From: Actinoplanes cyaneus
Lineage (GTDB): Bacteria > Actinomycetota > Actinomycetes > Mycobacteriales > Micromonosporaceae
Assembly: GCF_016862095.1 (NCBI RefSeq)
Contig: NZ_BOMH01000042.1
Coordinates: 1 to 63,250 of the forward strand
DNA: 63,250 bases
Direction: 5' to 3'
Shown here: positions 9,329-17,701 of the stretch, piece after piece
Layout of the letters: every line of letters starts with the position of its first letter
Position numbering within the stretch: position 1 is the first letter of the stretch
Notes under the pieces: generated by a model
Databases searched by the model: none
What the model was told of the DNA's origin: nothing
The model's input: only the letters and a program-made list of their open reading frames with translations
Position numbers and translations under genes: made by a program

Positions 9329-9703
9329 GTGACCAGCAACCTGTTGGCCGAACTCATCGGGGGCCAGCGGCGCCCGACCGGCCCGCCGCCCACCGGGCAG
9401 ATGCCGGCGATCCTGCGCGCGGCCGAGCACCGGGCCGGCCCGCCGCTCAGGATCCGCCGGCACACCTCGGACGAGGGGCTGCCGTTCTGGCGGTGGGACT
9501 GCGAGAGCTGCGGCGAGTACGGCGGTGGCCGGCACCACCCGGACGCGGTCCTCCGGGCGACCCGGCACTGCCACGAGCATCCGGACCACCGGTCGTCGCT
9601 GCTGCCGCCGGCCAGTTGCCGGCAGCCCGACACGTACCTGCCGCTGCACCCGATGCTCTTCGCCGTCGACGACGAGCCCGGCCCCGAGCCCCTCGACATC
9701 TGA
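9329..9703 (+). CDS. Small His/Cys-containing hypothetical protein
   Basis: A protein of about 124 residues that I do not recognise. It has a CESCGEYGGGRHH segment and several His and Cys residues (RHCHEHPDH), which could bind a metal. A strong GGAGGT at 9319 sits five bases before the GTG at 9329, and the overlapping GTG at 9323 is less well placed. The 13 bases ACGTACGGAGGTG before this start are identical to those before the Cys-cluster gene at 2213. It may be a short DNA- or RNA-associated regulator, but this is a guess. Confidence 0.55.
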   Translation: MTSNLLAELIGGQRRPTGPPPTGQMPAILRAAEHRAGPPLRIRRHTSDEGLPFWRWDCESCGEYGGGRHHPDAVLRATRHCHEHPDHRSSLLPPASCRQPDTYLPLHPMLFAVDDEPGPEPLDI

Positions 9704-9891
9704 CCACCACGACCGTGAGGCGCGCCGCAGGCACGAGTCACGCGCAGTCCACGTGCGGCCGGCCCGCGACGCGACCTGACGTGCCCGGAGTCCACGCCGG
9801 GTCCGCCCGGGGCCGGGCAAGCGTGACGCGCGCTGCGATCGCGATGAGCGCGGGGTCCGCGCGGGGCCGGGCATGCGCGGCGGTCACGGTC

Positions 9892-9948
9892 CCGGCTGGT
9901 TGTCATGGGCGTTATGAGGCACGAATAACGCCCATGACAACCAGCCGG
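9892..9948. repeat. Family A palindrome, copy 1
   Basis: Two perfectly complementary 24-base arms (9892-9915 and 9925-9948) enclose the 9-base loop GAGGCACGA. The arm reads inward CCGGCTGGTTGTCATGGGCG then TTAT. Nearly the same element occurs at 44279-44343, and a diverged one at 28895-28947. It could act as a transcription terminator, a protein-binding site, or a small non-autonomous repeat. Confidence 0.9.
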
Positions 9949-10117
9949 AACCGGGGGCGCGCTGCTGCCGGGACCATCGGCGGCGTCGCGGACTCCGGGC
10001 GGTGGCACTGCGCGGGCCGCTCGAGGGCGTCGACGGGTCTGTTGCTCTGAGCGTGCCCACCCGCGGACGTCGCCCTGGAGGGCTTTGCGTTCTGGCCGCG
10101 CCAGCGGCCTGCGAAGC

Positions 10118-10205
10118 CCGGAAGGGTCCCCGCGGGAGCGACGATCCGGACCACAGCGAAGAGGGGACCGGAAGATCTTGAAGTTGATCTTCCGGTCCCC
10201 TCTTC
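10118..10205 (-). repeat. Family B dispersed repeat, copy 1, with a 20-bp hairpin
   Basis: Read on the minus strand, bases 10162-10118 are identical over 45 nt to 39285-39329. The adjoining part contains two perfect 20-base arms (10158-10177 and 10186-10205) around the loop TTGAAGTT. It sits between convergent genes, so the hairpin could terminate transcription from both sides. Confidence 0.85.
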
Positions 10206-10244
10206 TATGTCTGAGCCTGTCCGAGACGGATCAGGCGAGACGGA

Positions 10245-10424
10245 TCAGGGCTGGGTGTCGCCGGCGCCGGTCCGCTTCTGGGCCTCGTCGACGCCGCGGT
10301 CCACCTGCGACGAGTACTTGTTCCCGGTCCGCTGGTCGACCTGGTCGCCGGCCTTGTCCAGACCCTGGTCGACCTGCTCGTCGTGCTTGTCCGCGAAGTC
10401 CTTGGCCTTGTCGAGGAAGCTCAT
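10245..10424 (-). CDS. MT0933-like antitoxin-family small protein
   Basis: A 59-residue, highly charged protein starting MSFLDKAKDFADKH, with a DKAGDQVDQRTGNKYSSQVD core. This matches the MT0933/Rv0909-like antitoxin family (short helical proteins with a DKxTxGKYxD-type motif). AAGGAGA lies upstream, inside the end of malQ. Its ATG overlaps the malQ stop codon as ATGA, so its translation is probably coupled to malQ. No toxin gene is adjacent on either side, so it is either an orphan, or the family has a role other than toxin neutralisation. The family assignment rests on recognisable residues, not on a search. Confidence 0.75.
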   Translation of the reverse strand: MSFLDKAKDFADKHDEQVDQGLDKAGDQVDQRTGNKYSSQVDRGVDEAQKRTGAGDTQP

Positions 10425-12361
10425 CGTGGCGTCTCCTTCATTTGTGGCTCGATCACTTCTGACTCAACTGTCTCGGTGTTCCGCTTACCCAGAATCTCGG
10501 CAACCTTGCGGAAAAGTGGGTCGGCAACCACCTCGGTGAGGTCGGCGCGCAGCGGGATCCGCCAATTCGGGTACTCGTCGAAGGTGCCGGGCAGGTTCGG
10601 TTGCCGCCGTTCCAGCAGGACGTCGTAGAGCGACGCGGTGACCAGGCGGCACGGGGTGCGCGCGAGGAACTCGTGCATGGCGAGCACGACGTCGGCGGGC
10701 TCCTCCGAGTCGAGCAGGCCCTCGCCGCGCAGCAGCTCCAGCAGCGCTGTCTTGTCCGCCTTCCAGGTGGCCCACTCCTGCTCGACGGTGCCGGCCAGCT
10801 GGCCGAGCTCGGCGCGGACCTCGACCTGCTCGCCGGCGAGGAATCCGGCTGCGGTCGGCAGGTCGTGGGTGGAGATGCTGGCCAGGGCGTTGCGGCGGTA
10901 CTCGGCGGAGGGGCGGAACTCGCCGGTGTCCCAGTCCCGGGTGAACCAGAGGACGGAGGAGCCGAGCATGTTCATCCGCTCCAGCGTGTCGGTCATCTCG
11001 GGCAGGACGGTGCCGAGGTCCTCGCCGATCACGACCGCGCCGGCCCGCTGCGCCTCGAGCGCCAGGATGCCGAGCATCGCCTCCGGGTCGTAGTGCACGT
11101 AGGTGCCCTGCGCCGGCCCCATGCCCGGCGGCACCCACCAGAGCCGCCACAGCCCGGCGACGTGGTCGACCCGCAGGCCGCCGGCGTGCCGGAAGATCCG
11201 GCGCAGCATGTCACGGTAGGGCGCGTATCCGGTTTTGATCAGCATGTCGGGGCGCCACGCGGCGAGCCCCCAGTCCTGGCCCAGCTGGTTGAACGCATCC
11301 GGCGGCGCGCCCGCCCGCACGCCGGCTGCCAGCGCGTCCTGCAGCAGCCAGCCGTCCGCGCCGCCCGGGTCGATGCCGACGGCCAGGTCGTGCACGATGC
11401 CGACCGGCATGCCGGCGGCCGCCTCGCGGGCCGCGTCGAGCTGCTGCTCGACCAGGCGCTGGACCCAGGCGTGGAAGGCGATCCGGTCGCTGCGGTAGGC
11501 CTGGACGGCGGGGGAGTCCGGATGCCGCAGCTCCTCGGGCCACTTCTGCCAGTCCGGGCCGTGCTGCTCGGCGAGCGCGCAGAACCGCGCGAAATCGATC
11601 AGCCCGGGGTCGTCGGCCTGGTCGGACGGCTCGGCGAGAGGCCAGAGAAGTTCCAGGGCGGCGAGCTTCGCCTCCCAGACGGCGGTGTAGTCGATCAACT
11701 CGCCCGCCGCCGGTCGCAGGGCATCGATCCGCTCCCGTACGGACCTGTCCGCGCGCTGGTACTCCCGGGTGTCCGAGATCCGCAGGTAGAGCGGGTTCGC
11801 GAACCGGCGGCTCGACGGCGAGTAGGGCGAGGCCGCGACCGGCGGCACCGGGGTGATCGCGTGCAGCGGGTTGAGCAGCACCAGCCCGGCGTCCCCGCTC
11901 TGCTCCACGAACGACCGCAGGTCACCGAGATCGCCCATGCCCCACGAGTCCGCCGAGTGCAGCGCGTAGAGCTGCAGCATCCAGCCCCACGTCTCCGGCG
12001 GCCGGGGCAGCTGGACGGGCACCACCACGACTGTCGTCCCGCCGAGCCGGTGCCAGCCCAGCGGCAGGTCCTCGAGCACGTCGACGGTCCGGGTCGTGCC
12101 GTCCTCCAGGACCAGCTCGGCCGGCGCGGGCAGCTGCCGGCTCTGGCCCTCGCGCAGCACGATGGTCCCGGGCAGGTCGTCGCTGGTCGTGACGCCGGCC
12201 AGTGCCGCGTCGATCGCCGCCGGTGTGCTCGCGTCGACGCCGAGCAGGCCCAGCACGCCGATCACCGACTCAGGCGCGACCTCGGTGTCGCGGCGCTGGA
12301 AGTTCTCGTACCGAGTGGCCACCCCGTGTGCCCTGGCCAACGCCTCGAGCTTCGCGTCCAT
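10421..12361 (-). CDS. malQ: 4-alpha-glucanotransferase (amylomaltase, GH77)
   Basis: A 646-residue cytoplasmic enzyme that transfers 1,4-alpha-glucan segments between maltodextrins in glycogen and maltose metabolism. GH77 catalytic blocks are visible: the nucleophile Asp in LRVDHVAGLW, the acid/base Glu in VIGEDLGTVLPEM, and the transition-state Asp in STHDLPTAAGF. Members with an extra N-terminal domain of about 130 residues are typical of actinobacteria, and the length fits. No other glycogen gene is nearby. The stop codon overlaps the downstream antitoxin-like start by four bases. The start ATG matches the family N-terminus MDAKLEALARAHGVAT. Confidence 0.95.
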   Translation of the reverse strand: MDAKLEALARAHGVATRYENFQRRDTEVAPESVIGVLGLLGVDASTPAAIDAALAGVTTSDDLPGTIVLREGQSRQLPAPAELVLEDGTTRTVDVLEDLPLGWHRLGGTTVVVVPVQLPRPPETWGWMLQLYALHSADSWGMGDLGDLRSFVEQSGDAGLVLLNPLHAITPVPPVAASPYSPSSRRFANPLYLRISDTREYQRADRSVRERIDALRPAAGELIDYTAVWEAKLAALELLWPLAEPSDQADDPGLIDFARFCALAEQHGPDWQKWPEELRHPDSPAVQAYRSDRIAFHAWVQRLVEQQLDAAREAAAGMPVGIVHDLAVGIDPGGADGWLLQDALAAGVRAGAPPDAFNQLGQDWGLAAWRPDMLIKTGYAPYRDMLRRIFRHAGGLRVDHVAGLWRLWWVPPGMGPAQGTYVHYDPEAMLGILALEAQRAGAVVIGEDLGTVLPEMTDTLERMNMLGSSVLWFTRDWDTGEFRPSAEYRRNALASISTHDLPTAAGFLAGEQVEVRAELGQLAGTVEQEWATWKADKTALLELLRGEGLLDSEEPADVVLAMHEFLARTPCRLVTASLYDVLLERRQPNLPGTFDEYPNWRIPLRADLTEVVADPLFRKVAEILGKRNTETVESEVIEPQMKETPR

Positions 12362-12447
12362 GCTGTCCCTTCCCGTCTCCGGCCGCTGGAGTACCCGTGA
12401 TCATCGGTGGCTACTCCGAGTCGCGGCCGTTGCTTACATCGGTCAGC

Positions 12448-12708
12448 ATGGGGCACATGGGTGACATGGTGAAATGGTGGCCGCGGCTGACCGCGGCGCT
12501 GACCGGCGCAGTGCTGACCCTGGTGATCCCGGTGCACGCCTGGGCCGCGACGAACGGGGTGGACGACCTTGCGGTCGAGGCCGCCAAACGGCGTACGCGC
12601 AGCCGGGGTTTCGGCTTCTTCTTCCTTCCCGGCATCTGCTGCCTGCTCGTCGTGGGGGGTGTGGTGCTGGCAATAGTGTTGATTTCCCGCAAACGCAGGC
12701 GGCGCTGA
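12448..12708 (+). CDS. Small exported or membrane hypothetical protein
   Basis: About 86 residues with two hydrophobic segments: one near the N-terminus (ALTGAVLTLVIPVHAWAA), which may be a signal peptide ending in AWA-A, and one near the C-terminus (FFLPGICCLLVVGGVVLAIV), followed by the basic tail ISRKRRRR. The tail suggests the C-terminus stays in the cytoplasm. ATG codons at 12448, 12457 and 12466 are all possible starts. No family is recognised. It precedes the chitosanase by 24 bases and may be co-transcribed with it. Confidence 0.55.
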   Translation: MGHMGDMVKWWPRLTAALTGAVLTLVIPVHAWAATNGVDDLAVEAAKRRTRSRGFGFFFLPGICCLLVVGGVVLAIVLISRKRRRR

Positions 12709-12732
12709 GGAGATCCGTCCTAGTTTGGGAAG

Positions 12733-13983
12733 ATGCGGACGCGTAGCAGGCGGTCGATGGCTCTGGGCGGCGGGATCGCCGCGATTCTGTGCATTCCACC
12801 CGCCGTCTCGGTCGCCGCGAACGCGTCCTCGGACGTGCTGCTGAGCATGGGCCGGCCCGCGCTCGCCTCGTCGACGCAGAGCGTTTCCTGGCTCGCGTCG
12901 TCGGCGGTGGACCGGGGCACCGGCACCCGCTGGGCCAGTGGCGCCGGGGTGGGCACCGAGTGGCTGCGCATCGACCTGGGCGCGGCGCAGGAGGTCACCC
13001 GGGTCCGGCTGCACTGGGCCACGGCGTATGCCAAGGGTTACCGGGTGCAGCTCTCCGACGACGGCGCCACCTGGCGGGACACGTTCCGGACGGCGTCCGG
13101 CAACGGCGGGGTCGACGACCTGCGCAACCTGAAGGGGCACGGGCGCTACCTGCGGGTGCTGGCCACCCAGCGGGCCAATCCGAGCGGCTACTCGCTGTGG
13201 GACGTGCGGGCGTACGGGCCGGGCCCGGCCGGCCGGCTCCCGGAGTCGGTCGCCGCCCCCGGCGCGGGGGTGCCACCGGTGGCCGGGGACCTGACCGGGC
13301 ACACCAAGAAGGAGACCGCCCTGCAACTGGTCGCCAGCGCCGAGAACTCGACGCTGAACTGGCGCGGGGAGTACGGATACCTGGAGGACCTGGGCGACGG
13401 CCGTGGATACACCGGCGGGATCATCGGGTTCTGCTCCGGGACCGGCGACATGCTCGCGATGGTCACCGAGTACACCCGGCGCAAGCCGGACAACCCACTC
13501 GCCCGGTACCTTCCGGCGCTGCGCGCGGTGGACGGCACCGACTCGCACGCCGGGCTCGACCCGGGGTTCCCGGCCGCGTGGCGCATTGCCGCGAAGGACG
13601 GGATCTTCCAGAAGACGCAGCAGGACGCGCGGGACCGGATGTACTTCGCGCCCGCGGTGCGGCTCGCCGAGTCGGACGGGCTGCGGGCGCTGGGACAGTT
13701 CGCGTACTACGACGCGGCGGTGATGCACGGTGTCTCCGGGCTCCGGACCATCCGCGAGCGGGCGGTGCGGGCCCGGAAAACGCCGTCACAGGGCGGGGAC
13801 GAGATCGCGTACCTGGGCGCCTTCCTGGACTCCCGGGACACCGAGATGAGGCGGGAGGCCGCGCACAGCGACACCACCCGGGTCGACACCGCTCAGCGAG
13901 TGTTCCTCACCGGCAGCAACCTCGACCTGGTGGCGCCGCTGTCCTGGAGCGTCTACGGCGACAAGTACTCGATCAAGCGCTGA
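12733..13983 (+). CDS. Secreted GH46 chitosanase with N-terminal CBM32 domain
   Basis: A 416-residue secreted endo-chitosanase that cleaves beta-1,4-linked glucosamine polymers. A signal peptide covers residues 1-31. Residues 33-165 form an F5/8 type C (CBM32) carbohydrate-binding domain, and residues 188-416 the GH46 catalytic domain. By comparison with the Streptomyces N174 enzyme, the catalytic pair is Glu204 (in ASAENSTLNW) and Asp222 (in LGDGRGYTGGIIG). The segments FCSGTGDM and LRALGQFAYYDAAVMHG are near-identical to the family. An N-terminal CBM32 is less common than the bare catalytic domain. It faces a GH16 gene tail to tail with no gap. Confidence 0.95.
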   Translation: MRTRSRRSMALGGGIAAILCIPPAVSVAANASSDVLLSMGRPALASSTQSVSWLASSAVDRGTGTRWASGAGVGTEWLRIDLGAAQEVTRVRLHWATAYAKGYRVQLSDDGATWRDTFRTASGNGGVDDLRNLKGHGRYLRVLATQRANPSGYSLWDVRAYGPGPAGRLPESVAAPGAGVPPVAGDLTGHTKKETALQLVASAENSTLNWRGEYGYLEDLGDGRGYTGGIIGFCSGTGDMLAMVTEYTRRKPDNPLARYLPALRAVDGTDSHAGLDPGFPAAWRIAAKDGIFQKTQQDARDRMYFAPAVRLAESDGLRALGQFAYYDAAVMHGVSGLRTIRERAVRARKTPSQGGDEIAYLGAFLDSRDTEMRREAAHSDTTRVDTAQRVFLTGSNLDLVAPLSWSVYGDKYSIKR

Positions 13984-15222
13984 TCAGGCCCGAGCCCACT
14001 TCTGGTTCGCGGTGCCTGTGCAGTCCCACAACTGGAGCTGCGCGCCGTTGGCCGTGTTGTTGTCCTTGATGTCGACGCACTTGTTGGCCGACACGTTCAC
14101 CAGGTCGCCCGCGCCCGACAGCGTGAACCGCTGCACCGGGTTGCCGTTGCAGGTCACCAGCTGGATCGGCGTGCCGTTGGTCAGCGCCCCACCGGCCGGG
14201 TCCATGCACTTGCCCAGCGCGCGGAACGTGCCGTCGCCGTTCGCCGTCCACTGCTGCGCGCCGGTGCCGTTGCAGTCGTACATCTGCAGGCGGGCGCCGT
14301 CCGAGGCGGTGCCGCCCGGGATGTCGATGCAGCGCCCGTTGAGGTTGCTCTTCAGCGCGTTCCCGGTGGCGGGCGGCGGGGTCGTCGAGCCGGTCGACGT
14401 GTTGACGTGCACGTAGTCGATCAGCATCTTGCTCTCGGCGGGCAGCCCCGCCGGGTTGCCCTGACCGAAGTTACCGCCGACGGCCAGGTTCAGGATGATG
14501 AAGAACGGGTGCTCATAGACCCAGTTCACGTTGCCCTTGGCGGCGCGCAGCGAGTCCGGGGTGGCCCGGAAGTACTCCTGGCCGTCCACGGTCCAGACGA
14601 TCAGGTTCGGCGACCAGTCCACGGCGTAGTTGTGGAACGCCTGGTACCAGGGCGAGCCGGCGACGAGCTGACCGCCGTACGAGCTGCCGCCGGAGTAACC
14701 GGGCCCGTGCAGCGTGCCGAAGAGCCGGTTGGGGTCCCGGCCGACGATCTCCATGATGTCGATCTCGCCGTCGGTCGGCCAGTTGCCGCCGCCGAGCATC
14801 CAGAACGCGGGCCAGAGCCCGGAGCCGTTCGGCACCTGGATGCGGGCCTCGACGTGCCCGTACTGCTGGGTGAACTTGCCGGCGGTCTGGATCCGGCCGG
14901 ACGTGAACTGGCAGGTGCCGTTCCAGCAGTCGTTGTGCCCGCCGCTGCCCTTGCGGGCCGTGATGACCAGGTGCCCCTGGCCGTCCATGGCGATGTTGCT
15001 CGTGCCGCTGGTGTAGTACTGCAGCTCCTGGTTGCCGAAGCCGCTGCCGCCGGTGTCGAAGTTCCACTTGGACGTGTCGACTCCGGTGCCGGCCGCGCCG
15101 TTGAAGTCCTCGTTCCAGACGACCGCCGCGTCGGCGTGGTCGTTGCGTGACGACATGAACAGCGATGACGCCAGGGTGGCCATCACCACCGCCGCGCCGA
15201 ACATGACGCGTAACTTGCGCAT
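13984..15222 (-). CDS. Secreted GH16 endo-beta-glucanase with ricin-type lectin domain
   Basis: A 412-residue secreted beta-1,3-glucanase (laminarinase) type enzyme. The signal peptide is at residues 1-32 (MRKLRVMFGAAVVM...ADAA). The GH16 domain spans about 35-275, with the catalytic motif EIDIME holding nucleophile Glu153, Asp155 and acid/base Glu158. A TTPPP linker leads to a C-terminal ricin B-type (CBM13) trefoil from about 285, with QQW and QKW repeats. The ATG at 15222 is chosen because GGAGG precedes it and the signal peptide starts there. Fungal wall glucan is the likely substrate (inference). Confidence 0.95.
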   Translation of the reverse strand: MRKLRVMFGAAVVMATLASSLFMSSRNDHADAAVVWNEDFNGAAGTGVDTSKWNFDTGGSGFGNQELQYYTSGTSNIAMDGQGHLVITARKGSGGHNDCWNGTCQFTSGRIQTAGKFTQQYGHVEARIQVPNGSGLWPAFWMLGGGNWPTDGEIDIMEIVGRDPNRLFGTLHGPGYSGGSSYGGQLVAGSPWYQAFHNYAVDWSPNLIVWTVDGQEYFRATPDSLRAAKGNVNWVYEHPFFIILNLAVGGNFGQGNPAGLPAESKMLIDYVHVNTSTGSTTPPPATGNALKSNLNGRCIDIPGGTASDGARLQMYDCNGTGAQQWTANGDGTFRALGKCMDPAGGALTNGTPIQLVTCNGNPVQRFTLSGAGDLVNVSANKCVDIKDNNTANGAQLQLWDCTGTANQKWARA

Positions 15223-15330
15223 GGGGGAACCTCCGGGGGAGAGGGTGCCGTTACTCCAAACAGTCTTTAGAGATGGACTGCCATGGGTCAATGGAGACGG
15301 GTTCCGGAACCCCGGATAACAGAGAACCGC

Positions 15331-16059
15331 TCAGAGTTTCTGGAAAAGAGCCGGCACCGGCCCCGGCTGCCACCCCGGGAGCGAGGTGTGCTGCTGCAGG
15401 ACCCGGTAGTTCGCGCCCTTGTACGAGACGCGGTCGCCCACCTCGTACGTCGTGAACGCCTTCCACGCCGGCGCCGGCGGGGCGGTCACCGTGACCGTGA
15501 CGGCGACCGAGTCGGCCACCAGCGCGTCCGAGTAACGGCCCCGGCCGGCCGGGCCGAGCTCCAGCTTGAACGGCTGCCCCGCGGTGTCCGGCGTCAGCCG
15601 CAGCACCTGCGTGCCGTCGACCGCCCAGACGAACGACGTCCGGGTCCAGTCGACGGTGTACGTGTGGAAGCCGCCGACGCTGGTGGTGCCGACGCCGAGC
15701 GCCTCGTACCGCCCGGAGATCGTGCCGCCGTTCGTGGTGCGCACGCCGAACAGGTTCCAGGCCGGGCCGGCGTCCCCGGCGCGCAGCACGGCGGTCGCCC
15801 GCCCGCTCGACTGACTGAAGCTCGCCACGGTGGTCAGCGACGAGTCGAGCACGAGGTGGCCCTCGCCGTCCTGCCAGGTGTCCCAGCCGTTGCCGGACCA
15901 CTTCGCTGGGTCCGGCCCGGAGCCCCGGCCACCACCGAAGTCGTCGCTGAAGACCGTCTTGGTGACCGTCTCGGCGTGCGCGACGCCGGACATGGTCAGC
16001 CCGGAGACGACGACTGCGGCCGCCAGCAGCGACCGCAGCCACCGCGCACCGTGACGCAC
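15331..16059 (-). CDS. Secreted GH16-like jelly-roll protein with CBM5/12, lacking catalytic residues
   Basis: A 242-residue exported protein. The signal peptide ends at AHA (about residue 29). Residues 33-190 resemble a GH16/concanavalin-like jelly roll (FSDDFGGG, DPAKWSGNGWDTW, HTYTVDWTRTSFVWAVDGTQV), but the catalytic E-x-D-x-x-E motif is absent. Residues 197-242 form a CBM5/12 chitin-binding module (WKAFTTYEVGDRVSYKGANY then HTSLPGWQPG). A GTG at 16059 is the best start; the one at 16065 is also possible. It probably binds rather than cuts polysaccharide. It is transcribed in the same direction as the GH16 gene downstream. Confidence 0.8.
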   Translation of the reverse strand: MRHGARWLRSLLAAAVVVSGLTMSGVAHAETVTKTVFSDDFGGGRGSGPDPAKWSGNGWDTWQDGEGHLVLDSSLTTVASFSQSSGRATAVLRAGDAGPAWNLFGVRTTNGGTISGRYEALGVGTTSVGGFHTYTVDWTRTSFVWAVDGTQVLRLTPDTAGQPFKLELGPAGRGRYSDALVADSVAVTVTVTAPPAPAWKAFTTYEVGDRVSYKGANYRVLQQHTSLPGWQPGPVPALFQKL

Positions 16060-16261
16060 CGTTCCCACCCCTGCCTGAACCTGGCCTCGCACCCGGCCGA
16101 ATGACGAGACCCGGTCTGGATCCGCGCACAGACTCTGCACGCCGAAGTGCGGTGAGGGCAAGACCGGCCGCGATCTGTTTACTGATCCCTTACGCGGGAT
16201 TGCCCTGGCGCGGGGCGCGGACGGGCCGGGGTCACGCCGCGGCCCGTCACCGGACACGCCG

Positions 16262-16819
16262 TCAGTCGTAGTCGGGCGCCCGCGTCTCGTGCATCGCCAG
16301 CTCCTCGGCGCTCGCGCCACCGCCGGCCGCGCCCGCGTCCCACGCCACGCTGTCCGGCTCGTCGTCGAGGCCGGAGCCGCCGTCCGGCGCGACCAGCCGC
16401 CCGACGCGGGCCGGGTCGTCCTCGTCGAGCTGGCCGTCGTCGTAGAGCGAGACCGGCGAGTCCGGATCGGAGGTCGGGCTCTCACCCCACACGTCCCGGT
16501 CGAAGCGCTCCTGGCCGGAGTCGTCGACCGTCTCGTCGATCGGGTCACGACGCCGCGGGCTCTCGTCCTCGGCGCCGAAGTCCGGCTCCTCCTGGCGCAG
16601 CCGGCGGTCGAGCCCCTCGCCCTGGCGCTGCTCCTCCGCCGTGTCACCGAACCGGTTCGAACCGCCCGGGCCGACCCCGGCGAGCGCTGCCGGGTCCGCG
16701 CCGTCGGCCCATCGGCCGCTGTCCACCTCGTCGTTCGCGGTGGAGTCGTCGTCGGCGGTGTCCGGCAGGCCCGAGGCCTCCGGATCGCTCACCTCGGTGG
16801 GGTAGTCGTTGTCTCGCAT
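16262..16819 (-). CDS. DUF5709 family acidic protein
   Basis: A 185-residue, very acidic, probably disordered cytoplasmic protein. The GEGLDRRLRQEEPDFG segment matches the family signature of actinobacterial DUF5709 proteins, and the rest is rich in Asp, Glu, Gly and Pro with few hydrophobics. No membrane helix, signal or catalytic motif is seen. Its function is unknown. It is transcribed away from the anti-sigma-type gene at 16864, with a gap of only about 44 bases between them. Confidence 0.7.
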   Translation of the reverse strand: MRDNDYPTEVSDPEASGLPDTADDDSTANDEVDSGRWADGADPAALAGVGPGGSNRFGDTAEEQRQGEGLDRRLRQEEPDFGAEDESPRRRDPIDETVDDSGQERFDRDVWGESPTSDPDSPVSLYDDGQLDEDDPARVGRLVAPDGGSGLDDEPDSVAWDAGAAGGGASAEELAMHETRAPDYD

Positions 16820-16863
16820 GTGCGCAATCTACCCGCGCGCCGGGCAGGTCATTCGTTGATCGG

Positions 16864-17595
16864 TCACCGGTTCATCAGGGCCCAGACGACCTTGCCGCCG
16901 GGCAGCCCGAGCAGTCCCCACCGGGTCGCCACCGAGTCGATCAGAAGCAGACCCCTCCCGCCGTACGCCGTGGGAGCGACCGGCCCCGAGAAACGCGGCC
17001 GGGCCGGCGACTCGTCGCGCACCGCCACGCTCATCGTGGCACCGCGCCGGGCCAGCATCAGCCGCATCGGGGTCCGGGCGTGCGCCACCACGTTGTTGAC
17101 CATCTCGGTGGCCACGATGCACGCGTCCCCGGCCAGCTCGGCCAGCTCCCAGCGCAGGCAGAGCTCGGTGATCAGCTCGCGGGCCCGCCGGGCGGCGCCG
17201 GCCGCGGGTTCCAGGTCCAGGTTCACCCGGGTCCCGGCGCCGGGCGGGCCGAGCGCGGCGTACGCAGCGTCCCGGTCGTCCGCGACCAGCCAGCCGGTGG
17301 GCTCCCAGCGCCGGTCGCCGTCCCCGCCGTAGAGCGCGAGGCGGGTGGCCGGCCAGTCCCGCGTCTCGTCGAACACCTCGCGCAGCGTGGCGAGCGCGGC
17401 GTCCTGCGGCACCCGGAGGCCGGCGACGTCGGCGACCAGCGCCTCCGGCTGGCCGGCCAGCACCTCGAGAAGGGTGGAGCGGACCGGCCCGGCGGTCTCG
17501 GCGTCGAGCACCCCGGTCAGCCGGACCAGGGGATGACTCCGGCCACGGTCCACCAGGTGACGAACCTCGCTCGGCATGATCGCTCCATTGTGCAT
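16864..17595 (-). CDS. STAS-like/HATPase fusion, anti-sigma regulatory protein
   Basis: A 243-residue protein with two halves. Residues about 10-110 look like a STAS (anti-sigma antagonist) domain (LVRLTGVLDAETAGPVRSTL, EALVADVAGLRVPQD). Residues about 130-243 are a GHKL ATPase of the RsbW/SpoIIAB type: N-box ATEMVNNVVAHA, then AYGGRGLLLIDSVATRWG. The two functions are usually separate proteins. I chose the ATG at 17595, which has GGAGGGG seven bases upstream; the ATG at 17577 is an alternative. It probably controls a sigma factor or antagonist elsewhere in the genome. Confidence 0.75.
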   Translation of the reverse strand: MHNGAIMPSEVRHLVDRGRSHPLVRLTGVLDAETAGPVRSTLLEVLAGQPEALVADVAGLRVPQDAALATLREVFDETRDWPATRLALYGGDGDRRWEPTGWLVADDRDAAYAALGPPGAGTRVNLDLEPAAGAARRARELITELCLRWELAELAGDACIVATEMVNNVVAHARTPMRLMLARRGATMSVAVRDESPARPRFSGPVAPTAYGGRGLLLIDSVATRWGLLGLPGGKVVWALMNR

Positions 17596-17701
17596 AACAC
17601 GTCCCCTCCGCGCATTTCGGCGATCGGCGGGCGGGGTCCGGCGCGAATGCGGACATTTGCCCACGACGGGCATGTAGGGCAAGTACCCCGTCCGGGTGCG
17701 G

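Larger units (their letters stand above)
9704..10244 (+). other. Non-coding stretch between convergent genes, carrying two repeat families
   Basis: No convincing gene is seen. The stretch holds a family A palindrome (9892-9948) and a family B repeat (10118-10205). The remainder is GC-rich with runs such as GCGGGGCCGGGC. It lies between the rightward small gene ending at 9703 and the leftward antitoxin-like gene ending at 10245. Confidence 0.7.

Noticed and set aside
10245..10424. Complete toxin-antitoxin locus at malQ
   Set aside because: No toxin-like partner gene is adjacent on either side; only the antitoxin-like protein is supported.
10421..12361. Plus-strand reading frames opposite malQ
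   Set aside because: malQ has full GH77 catalytic motifs; the opposing frame is a shadow.
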